From: Olsenella sp. An270
Lineage (GTDB): Bacteria; Actinomycetota; Coriobacteriia; Coriobacteriales; Atopobiaceae
DNA: 64,000 nucleotides
Direction: 5' to 3'
Assembly (NCBI RefSeq): GCF_002159735.1
Contig: NZ_NFJF01000007.1
Coordinates: forward strand, 1-64,000
Numbering within the stretch: the stretch's first letter is position 1; each line of letters begins with the position of its first letter. Positions 57,868-64,000 of this stretch are shown piece after piece. The notes beneath the pieces are model-generated. The model worked only from the letters and a program-made list of their open reading frames with translations. It searched no databases and had not been told where the DNA came from. Position numbers and translations under genes: made by a program.

Positions 57868-59331
57868 CTACTCGGCCTCGGCGCGCAGCAGCGTGAACGA
57901 GTCGACGTAGGTCGCCGTCCGCTCGTAGGGGATGAACAGGATCGCGTCGTCGTAGGTGAACTCGGAGCGCACCTCCGCCACGGCGGCCGACGGGTCCTCG
58001 GGCGTGCCAAAGCGCAGCGTGAGGGAGGCGTCGCCGCCCACGTCCTCCGGCAGCTCGGCGACAAACACGAGCCCCTCGTCCTCCGACTCGAGCCGTGCGG
58101 TGAAGTGCACCTCGCCGAGCGCGACGTCGCCCTTGCACGAGGCCGCGTCGTCCGCGGGATTGGCGTGGTAGTGCGCGACGCCGCTCACGTAGCCCGAGAG
58201 CATGACGGCATCCTCGCCGACGCTCACGCCCAGCACCTCCACGGTGAGCCCTCCCTCGCGCGCGGCCAGGCACTTCCCGCCGTCGGTCTGCTGGCTCCTA
58301 AACTCGCCGGACCAGGTGCCCAGGAGCGCCTCGAGGTTGCGCTCGCGCGCGGTGCCCGACGCCTCCACCTGCGAGACGCCCCACTGGCCGGTGGTCTGGC
58401 TGAAGGAGAAGGTCACGGTCAGGAGGCACTCGTAGGTCTCGAACGCCTCGGTCCGGACGCAGGAGACCTCGAGCGTGTCGGTCTGGGCCTCCTCGTCGAA
58501 GGACTCGCTCTCGATCGCCATGGCCGCGTTCGCGTAGAGCTCGGCGAGCGGCGGCTCGCCGGCGTCCGCGGCGTCTACGCGCTCGAGCAGCAGATGGACG
58601 TTGCTCAGCACCTTGCTCTGATCCACGCCGGCCGTCGCGTGCCAGGTGACGCCCTCGTTGGTCGCGCCGGGCAGGATTGTCCACGTCCCGTCGACGAGCG
58701 CGTAGGAGAGCGTCGCCCCCTGGTCGGCGGTCACGCCCTGGCCGGCATAGCTCGCCACGACCTCGGCCGTGGCGTAGCCGGCGGCGCCAAACTGGGGGCT
58801 CGTCCCCTCGGGGGCCGTCTGGGAGCGCGAGACCGAGCGCACGTCCACGCCCTTCGTCACGAGCGTGGCGTCCGTCCCGTAGGTGCCGCCCGAGCACTCG
58901 GGCGTGGACAGGGTGGCGCGGGCGTCCGCCTCGACCGTTGCGGCGTCGGGCACCGCGAGGGCGCGGAAGAGCGCCACGCCGAGAAGGGCCGCCGCGACGC
59001 AGGCGATGAGCGCGAGCGCGACGGTCGCGCCGCGGTGCCGTCGGACGAGCCCGGAGAGCACTCGGGCCCTGCCGCGCAGGTAGCCCATGACGGTGCCGCC
59101 CACGTCGCGCAGGCGCGTCTCCTCGCCCGCGGGTGCGGCCGGTCGCGGGGCGGTGGCGTCGACGGGCGGTCGGCGCTCGGTCGGGGCCTCGTCGGCGGGC
59201 GTCTCGGGCCCCGCGGTGCCGAGCTCCGCCGTGGGCTCGGCGGGCGCGGCGTCGGCCATCTCCGCGGTGGCCTCTGCCCCTGTGTCCCTCTCGACCTCTT
59301 CGTCCCTTCCGACCTGCTCGGGCTCAGACAT
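57868..59331 (-). CDS. Membrane-anchored extracytoplasmic protein of unknown function
   Basis: The 487-residue protein has an N-terminal ~90 residues that are acidic, Pro/Ala/Thr-rich and likely disordered in the cytosol. One membrane segment follows at about 100-125 (VALALIACVAAALLGVALF), then a ~360-residue exterior domain. That part has spaced Cys residues (TPECSGG, VSCVRTE, YECLLT, GGKCLAA, ASCKGD) that could form disulfides, and many beta-rich stretches. No family recognised. Related-looking anchored proteins of Coriobacteria often start with a zinc ribbon, absent here. ATG 59331, GGGAGG upstream. It is convergent with rpmE. Confidence 0.75.
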   Translation of the reverse strand: MSEPEQVGRDEEVERDTGAEATAEMADAAPAEPTAELGTAGPETPADEAPTERRPPVDATAPRPAAPAGEETRLRDVGGTVMGYLRGRARVLSGLVRRHRGATVALALIACVAAALLGVALFRALAVPDAATVEADARATLSTPECSGGTYGTDATLVTKGVDVRSVSRSQTAPEGTSPQFGAAGYATAEVVASYAGQGVTADQGATLSYALVDGTWTILPGATNEGVTWHATAGVDQSKVLSNVHLLLERVDAADAGEPPLAELYANAAMAIESESFDEEAQTDTLEVSCVRTEAFETYECLLTVTFSFSQTTGQWGVSQVEASGTARERNLEALLGTWSGEFRSQQTDGGKCLAAREGGLTVEVLGVSVGEDAVMLSGYVSGVAHYHANPADDAASCKGDVALGEVHFTARLESEDEGLVFVAELPEDVGGDASLTLRFGTPEDPSAAVAEVRSEFTYDDAILFIPYERTATYVDSFTLLRAEAE

Positions 59332-59419
59332 GGTGCCTCCCTGGATTCGCGTGCCCCCAGTGTCTCACACCGCGTCCTCGGGTATGATGGAAAGGCTGAA
59401 GACAACGCAGGGAGTGAAC

Positions 59420-60484
59420 ATGCGAGACAAGCTGCTCAAGATCATCCAGGCATACGAGGAGCTCGAGAAGCGCCTCATGGACCCGGCCGTGGTCTCCGAC
59501 CCCAAGGAGTACGCGCGCCTGGCCAAGGAGCACGCCGGCCAGACCGAGCTCGTGACGCGCGCCCGGGAGTACCTCGGCGCGCTCGACGACATCGAGGCCG
59601 CCAAGGAGATGCTCCACGAGGCCGACGCCGACGAGAAGGCCATGCTCCAGGAGGACATCGCCGCCAACGAGGCCAAGCTTCCCGCCCTGGAGGAGGACAT
59701 CAAGTTCCTGCTCATCCCCGCCGACCCCAACGACGACAAGGACACGATCGTCGAGATCCGCGCCGGCGTGGGCGGCGACGAGGCCGCCATCTTCGCGGGC
59801 GACCTGTTCAAGATGTACGAGCGCTTCTGTGAGCACCGCGGCTGGAAGGTCGAGGTGCTCTCGTCGAGTCCGTCCGAGGCCGGCGGCTTCAAGACCATCG
59901 AGTTCAAGGTCTCCGGCGACAAGGTCTACTCCGTGCTCAAGTTCGAGTCGGGCGTCCACCGCGTCCAGCGCGTGCCCAAGACCGAGAGCCAGGGCCGCAT
60001 CCAGACCTCCACGGCCACGGTGGCGGTGCTGCCCGAGGCCGACGAGATCGACATCCAGATCGACCAGAACGACCTGCGCATCGACACCTACTGCGCGTCC
60101 GGCCCCGGCGGCCAGTGCGTCAACACCACCTACTCGGCGGTGCGCATCACCCACCTGCCCACCAACACCGTGGTGCAGTCCCAGGACCAGCGCTCGCAGA
60201 TCCAGAACCGCGAGGTCTGCATGCAGATGCTGCGCGCCCGCCTCTACGAGATGGAGCTGGAGAAGCAGCAGGCCGAGCAGGGCGCCGACCGCCTCTCCCA
60301 GATCGGCCACGGCAGCCGCGCCGAGAAGATTCGCACCTACAACCAGCCGCAGGACCGCGTGACCGACCACCGCATCGGCTTCAACGGCACCTACAACGGC
60401 GTGCTTTTGGGCGACACGCTTTCGAGCGTGATCGAGGCGCTGGCCGCTGCCGAGCGCGCCGAGAAGCTCTCCCAGGTGGCGTAG
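59420..60484 (+). CDS. prfA: Peptide chain release factor 1
   Basis: Recognises UAA and UAG and triggers peptide release. The 354 residues have GGQ in YCASGPGGQCVNTTYSAVRI and the PxT-type anticodon-like region in domain 2 (RVPKTESQGRIQTSTATVAV). GSRAEKIRTYNQPQDRVTDHR is the conserved tail. I chose ATG 59420, after GCAGGGAGTGAAC. It is followed by palindromic array C and then prmC, which methylates this GGQ. Confidence 0.97.
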   Translation: MRDKLLKIIQAYEELEKRLMDPAVVSDPKEYARLAKEHAGQTELVTRAREYLGALDDIEAAKEMLHEADADEKAMLQEDIAANEAKLPALEEDIKFLLIPADPNDDKDTIVEIRAGVGGDEAAIFAGDLFKMYERFCEHRGWKVEVLSSSPSEAGGFKTIEFKVSGDKVYSVLKFESGVHRVQRVPKTESQGRIQTSTATVAVLPEADEIDIQIDQNDLRIDTYCASGPGGQCVNTTYSAVRITHLPTNTVVQSQDQRSQIQNREVCMQMLRARLYEMELEKQQAEQGADRLSQIGHGSRAEKIRTYNQPQDRVTDHRIGFNGTYNGVLLGDTLSSVIEALAAAERAEKLSQVA

Positions 60485-60505
60485 GCGAGCGGAGCGGGCG
60501 CGAAC

Positions 60506-60741
60506 GTGCATAAAAGCGTCCTTCGTGCTACGTTACGCGCGTTTTGAAATCAAAAACGCCGTTCGTGTAGCGTAAATCTCGTCGATTTTCGAGATGAGAT
60601 TCAAACAGTTATGTCGTTTCCTGCGGTTTTGCCTGCGGGTGCGTCGGCAGGGACCGCCTCGGGGCCACCTGAGCGCTGCACGAACGACGGTTTTGTGTTC
60701 CGGAAGCGGTCTGATGCAGCACGAGTGGAGGTTTTGCCCAA
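60506..60741. repeat. Four-unit palindromic intergenic array (copy C)
   Basis: Forward units start at 60506 and 60546 (GTGCATAAAAGCGTCCTTCG, then GAAATCAAAAACGCCGTTCG). Reverse units start at 60675 and 60716 (GCTGCACGAACGACGGTTTT, GCAGCACGAGTGGAGGTTTT). Spacings of 40 and 41 bp match copies A and B. The 325-base gap between prfA and prmC contains nothing else except the prmC ribosome site. Confidence 0.85.
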
Positions 60742-60809
60742 GACGAGGGCCCGGCGGCGGCCGACAGCGGGGCTATGATGCTGTGACCGGACCGAGACGG
60801 GAGGCGAAC

Positions 60810-61700
60810 ATGCCGGACCAAGGCACCTGGACCATCAAGCGCGTCCTCGACTGGACGTGCGGCTACCTCGAGCGCAAGGGCGACGAGCACCCGCGCCTCT
60901 CGGCGGAGTGGCTGCTCGCCGCCGTGACGGGGCTCTCGCGCGTCGAGCTCTACACGAACTTCGACCGGCCGCTCCAGCCGGGGGAGCTCGACGAGATGCA
61001 TGCCGCCATCGAGCGCCGTGCGGCGGGGGAGCCGCTGCAGTACGTGACCGGAGAGATGCCCTTCCGTCACATCGTCCTTCGCTGCGAGCGGGGCGTGCTC
61101 ATCCCGCGTCCCGAGACGGAGATCCTGGTGGACGTCGCCCTCGAGGGCGTGGACCGGGCGGCGGCGGAGGGCGGCGCCCGCGTGCTCGAGGTGGGCACGG
61201 GGACCGGCTGCGTCGCGCTCTCAATCGCCTCGGAGCGCCCGGGAACGCTGGTCACAGCAACCGACCTCTCCCCGCGCGCGGTCGAGCTGGCAAACCGCAA
61301 CCGCGACGCGCTGGGTCTCGAGGACGTCGTCGACGTCGTGGAGTGCGACCTCGCTGCGGGGGTGGACCCCGAGCTCATGGGCTCGTTCGCCGTGCTCGTC
61401 TCCAACCCGCCCTACATCCCCACGCGCGTGCTCGCCGAGGAGGTCCCCGCCGAGGTCCGCGACTTCGAGCCGGAACTCGCGCTCGACGGCGGCGCGGACG
61501 GGCTCGACGTGTTCCGCCGCCTGCTCGACCTCGCGCCCGTCGCACTCGCGCCGGGCGGGACGCTCGCCGTGGAGCTCTTCGAGGGTGCGCTCGACGCGGC
61601 GGCAGACCTGGTCCGCGCCCGGGACGGCTGGGAGACGGTCGAGGTCCGCGAGGACCTCACGCACCGTCCCCGCGTCCTCGTGGCCGTGAGGGAGGGATAG
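60810..61700 (+). CDS. prmC: Release factor glutamine methyltransferase
   Basis: N5-methylates the GGQ glutamine of release factors; its substrate gene prfA is adjacent. The 296 residues have an N-terminal helical domain (RLSAEWLLAAVTGLSR). The Rossmann methyltransferase has VLEVGTGTGCVALSIA (SAM binding) and the catalytic NPPY in VLVSNPPYIPT. ATG 60810 follows GGGAGGCGAAC. tsaC begins two bases after its stop. Confidence 0.96.
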   Translation: MPDQGTWTIKRVLDWTCGYLERKGDEHPRLSAEWLLAAVTGLSRVELYTNFDRPLQPGELDEMHAAIERRAAGEPLQYVTGEMPFRHIVLRCERGVLIPRPETEILVDVALEGVDRAAAEGGARVLEVGTGTGCVALSIASERPGTLVTATDLSPRAVELANRNRDALGLEDVVDVVECDLAAGVDPELMGSFAVLVSNPPYIPTRVLAEEVPAEVRDFEPELALDGGADGLDVFRRLLDLAPVALAPGGTLAVELFEGALDAAADLVRARDGWETVEVREDLTHRPRVLVAVREG

Positions 61701-61702
61701 CC

Positions 61703-62350
61703 ATGGGCTCCGTTCTCGTTTCCAGCCAGACCGACCCCAGCCCCGAGGTGGTGGACCGCGTCGCCGAGGCGCTCCGCGACGGCGGCGTCGCCGTGCTGCC
61801 CACCGACTCCGTCTACGGCATCTGCTGCGCCGCGACGCCCGGCAACCCAGGTCACGCGCGCATCTTCGACGTCAAGCGCCGTGAGCGGACGCAGACGCTG
61901 CCGTGGTTCGTCGCCGACGCCAGCGACCTCGCCCGCTACGGCCGCGACGTCCCCGCCTGGGCGCTTCGCCTCGCCGAGCGCCACTGGCCCGGCGCCCTCA
62001 CGATCGTGGTCCGCGCCTCCGACGAGGTCCCGCCCGAGTACGCCCAGCCCTGCCCCGCGGGACCCACGATCGCCCTGCGCGTGCCGGACTCCGAGCTCGA
62101 CCGCGCCGTCGTGCGCGCCGCGGGCGTGCCCCTCGCGCAGACGAGCGCCAACACGCACGGCGCCCCGGCGGCGACATCGGGCTCCGGCCTGGAGCCAGGC
62201 ATCGTCGAGGCTGTCGACCTCGTCGTGGACGCCGGCCCGGCGCCGGTCGGCGTTGCCTCAACGATCGTGGACGCCACCGGCCCTGAGCTGCGAATCCTGC
62301 GACTGGGCGCGCTCACCGAGGACGAGGTCCTTCTCGCCGCCCGGCGGTGA
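61703..62350 (+). CDS. tsaC: L-threonylcarbamoyladenylate synthase (Sua5/YrdC family)
   Basis: Makes threonylcarbamoyl-AMP for t6A37 tRNA modification. The 215 residues have VAVLPTDSVYGICCAA, IFDVKRRERTQTLPWFVAD, WPGALTIVV, TIALRVPDSE and PLAQTSANTHGAPA, all Sua5/YrdC motifs. There is no C-terminal Sua5 domain. ATG 61703 follows GGGAGGGATAGCC, two bases after prmC. It is co-transcribed with prmC and probably rpiB. Confidence 0.95.
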   Translation: MGSVLVSSQTDPSPEVVDRVAEALRDGGVAVLPTDSVYGICCAATPGNPGHARIFDVKRRERTQTLPWFVADASDLARYGRDVPAWALRLAERHWPGALTIVVRASDEVPPEYAQPCPAGPTIALRVPDSELDRAVVRAAGVPLAQTSANTHGAPAATSGSGLEPGIVEAVDLVVDAGPAPVGVASTIVDATGPELRILRLGALTEDEVLLAARR

Positions 62351-62412
62351 CGCCGCCCACGCACGTGGTACCCTAGAAGAAGTGCCACCGTCGTCGACCC
62401 GGGGAGGCTCCC

Positions 62413-62886
62413 ATGCGCATCGCCATCGCGTCCGACCATGCCGGCTTCGTCCAGAAGGACCCGCTCGCGGACTATCTGCGCTCCCATGGTCACGAGGTGG
62501 TTGACTGCGGCCCCGCGACCGACGCGCGCTGCGACTACCCCGACTTCGCGGACAAGGTCGCCCGCCTCGTCGCGCGCGGGGAGGTCGAGCGCGGCGTGAT
62601 CATCTGCGGCACCGGCCTGGGCGTCGCCCTCACGGCCGACAAGGTTGCCGGCGTGCGCGCCCTGCCCATCCAGACGGTCGAATTTGCCCGCCTCGCCCGC
62701 GAGCACAACGACGCCAACGTCATCTGCCTCTCGGGCCGCTTCGTCTCCCTCGAGGACAACGAGGCGATTCTCGACACCTTTCTCACCACCGAGTTCGCGG
62801 GCGGCCGCCATGCCGTGCGCGTTGAGAAGATCATGCGCGAGGACGACCCCGACTTCCCGGGCGTCCCCATGGACTTTGGAATGTAG
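62413..62886 (+). CDS. rpiB: Ribose-5-phosphate isomerase B
   Basis: Interconverts ribose 5-phosphate and ribulose 5-phosphate. The 157 residues include MRIAIASDHAGFVQKDPLAD, a GVIICGTGLGVALTADKVAG phosphate/active-site region and EHNDANVICLSGRFV, matching RpiB/LacAB. It is typical in length. ATG 62413 follows GGGGAGGCTCCC. glyA follows after 39 bases. Confidence 0.96.
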   Translation: MRIAIASDHAGFVQKDPLADYLRSHGHEVVDCGPATDARCDYPDFADKVARLVARGEVERGVIICGTGLGVALTADKVAGVRALPIQTVEFARLAREHNDANVICLSGRFVSLEDNEAILDTFLTTEFAGGRHAVRVEKIMREDDPDFPGVPMDFGM

Positions 62887-62925
62887 CGCCGCCCGCGCCC
62901 GCGGGCGCCACGAGAAGGAGGTCAC

Positions 62926-64000
62926 ATGACCTACGAGCACCTGAGCGCGTCCGACCCCGAGGTCTTTGCCGCGGTCGGCAACGAGCTCCGTCGCCAGCGC
63001 TCCTCGATCGAGCTCATCGCGTCGGAGAACTTCGTGTCCCTCGCGGTGATGGAGGCCGTGGGGTCCCCGCTCACCAACAAGTACGCCGAGGGCCTGCCCG
63101 GCAAGCGCTACTACGGCGGCTGCTGGGCGGTCGACGTCGTGGAGGACCTCGCCCGCGAGCGCGCCAAGGCCCTCTTCGGCGCGGGCTTCGCCAACGTGCA
63201 GCCCCACTCCGGCGCCCAGGCCAACTACGCCGCCCTCGCGGCGCTCGCCCAGCCCGGCGACACGATCCTCGGCATGGCGCTCGACAACGGCGGCCACCTC
63301 ACGCACGGCTCGCCCGCCAACTTCTCCGGCAAGCTCTACAACGTCGTCTCCTACGGCGTGGACGAGAAGACCGAGCGGATCGACATGGACGCCGTCGAGG
63401 CGCTCGCCCGCGAGCACCGCCCGCGCGTGATCATCGCCGGCGCCTCGGCCTACCCGCGCATCATCGACTTCGAGCGCTTCGCCGAGATCGCGCACTCCGT
63501 GGGCGCTGCGCTCATGGTCGACATGGCCCACATCGCCGGCCTCGTGGCCACCGGGCGCCACCCCTCGCCCGTGCCCTTCGCCGACGTCACCACCACGACC
63601 ACGCACAAGACCCTGCGCGGCCCGCGCGGCGGCCTCATCCTCTCGAACGACCCCGACCTCGCCAAGAAGGTCGACTCCGCCGTCTTCCCCGGCAGCCAGG
63701 GCGGCCCGCTCGAGCACGTCATCGCCGGAAAGGCGGTGGCATTCGGCGAGGCGCTCGCGCCGGAGTTTGCCACCTACACCGACGGCATCCTCGCCAACGC
63801 CCGCGCGCTCGGGCGCGGCATGGAGTCGCGCGGCCTGCGCCTGGTCTCGGGCGGCACGGACAACCACCTGCTGCTCGTCGACCTCACGGCGGCCGGTGAC
63901 GTCACCGGCAAGGACGCCGAGCGCGCCCTCGACGGCGTGGGCATCACCGTCAACAAGAACACGATCCCCGGCGAGAGGCGCTCGCCGTTCGTCACGAGCG
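62926..64000 (+). CDS. glyA: Serine hydroxymethyltransferase (5' part, runs off the window)
   Basis: Interconverts serine and glycine with tetrahydrofolate. The visible 358 codons include [37 protein letters not shown], the PLP Lys in [15 protein letters not shown] and [20 protein letters not shown]. About 60 residues of the usual ~415 lie beyond the right edge. ATG 62926 follows AGAAGGAGGTCAC. It closes the prfA-prmC-tsaC-rpiB-glyA block. Confidence 0.96.
   Translation, partial: MTYEHLSASDPEVFAAVGNELRRQRSSIELIASENFVSLAVMEAVGSPLTNKYAEGLPGKRYYGGCWAVDVVEDLARERAKALFGAGFANVQPHSGAQANYAALAALAQPGDTILGMALDNGGHLTHGSPANFSGKLYNVVSYGVDEKTERIDMDAVEALAREHRPRVIIAGASAYPRIIDFERFAEIAHSVGAALMVDMAHIAGLVATGRHPSPVPFADVTTTTTHKTLRGPRGGLILSNDPDLAKKVDSAVFPGSQGGPLEHVIAGKAVAFGEALAPEFATYTDGILANARALGRGMESRGLRLVSGGTDNHLLLVDLTAAGDVTGKDAERALDGVGITVNKNTIPGERRSPFVTS

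Overview
The window is a high-GC, densely coding piece of an actinobacterial chromosome. Gene content points to the class Coriobacteriia, probably an Olsenella/Atopobium-type member of the Atopobiaceae: a dnaK-grpE-dnaJ-hspR operon with HspR-type operators, an rpmE-prfA-prmC-tsaC-rpiB-glyA cluster, a tilS-hpt-ftsH cluster, an Nramp-related Mg transporter of the kind characterised from Eggerthella, and strict-anaerobe redox and radical SAM genes. The genus is an inference. Layout: 1-3.8 kb is a damaged, lower-GC accessory edge, probably the tail of a surface polysaccharide locus, with an IS256-family element between two truncated genes and a nuclease-like gene. 3.9-8.7 kb holds dTDP-rhamnose synthesis (rmlA, a fused rmlC-rmlD, rmlB), interrupted by an AAA-type ATPase behind an unusual 4 x 10 bp repeat. 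8.7-10.2 kb has an ATPase remnant and a Fic-HTH gene with a 41 bp palindrome. 10.3-13.8 kb has gpsA and the AmmeMemoRadiSam pair. 13.8-19.8 kb is a minus-strand block: FUSC protein, Nramp-related Mg transporter, PRC/MgtE_N/CBS membrane protein with an apparent leader-peptide switch, LemA, tRNA-Ser. 19.9-28 kb has tadA, lactate permease, a second Fic-HTH gene with three evenly spaced palindromes, rlmI, a DEAD-box helicase, metA and a nitroreductase. 28.1-33.6 kb has an 859-residue multidomain flavin/siroheme-type/Fe-S fusion, a HAD phosphatase, a NifX-like protein, a chelatase-like protein and a YfcE-type phosphoesterase. 33.7-44 kb is the heat-shock region (dnaK-grpE-dnaJ-hspR, clpB, hsp20), where three genes or operons share one 25 bp operator; it also holds a PASTA protein with a 44-residue acidic protein behind it. 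44.2-57.2 kb has housekeeping genes (MBL hydrolase, tilS, hpt, ftsH, aminotransferase, PHP, exoA, sirtuin, patatin, fused folP-folK, a biotin-ligase-like protein, coaX). 57.3-64 kb is rpmE with its leader, a membrane-anchored unknown, prfA, prmC, tsaC, rpiB and the 5' part of glyA. The most striking non-genic content is in the spacers. Many intergenic gaps carry long palindromic arrays of several sequence families. Three elements (31.7, 46.7 and 60.5 kb) share the same four-unit geometry. A 12-mer, GTYCTTCTCGCC, recurs on both strands throughout, often next to gene ends. No CRISPR array, rRNA or prophage was seen. All identifications come from reading the sequence by eye; no database search was run.
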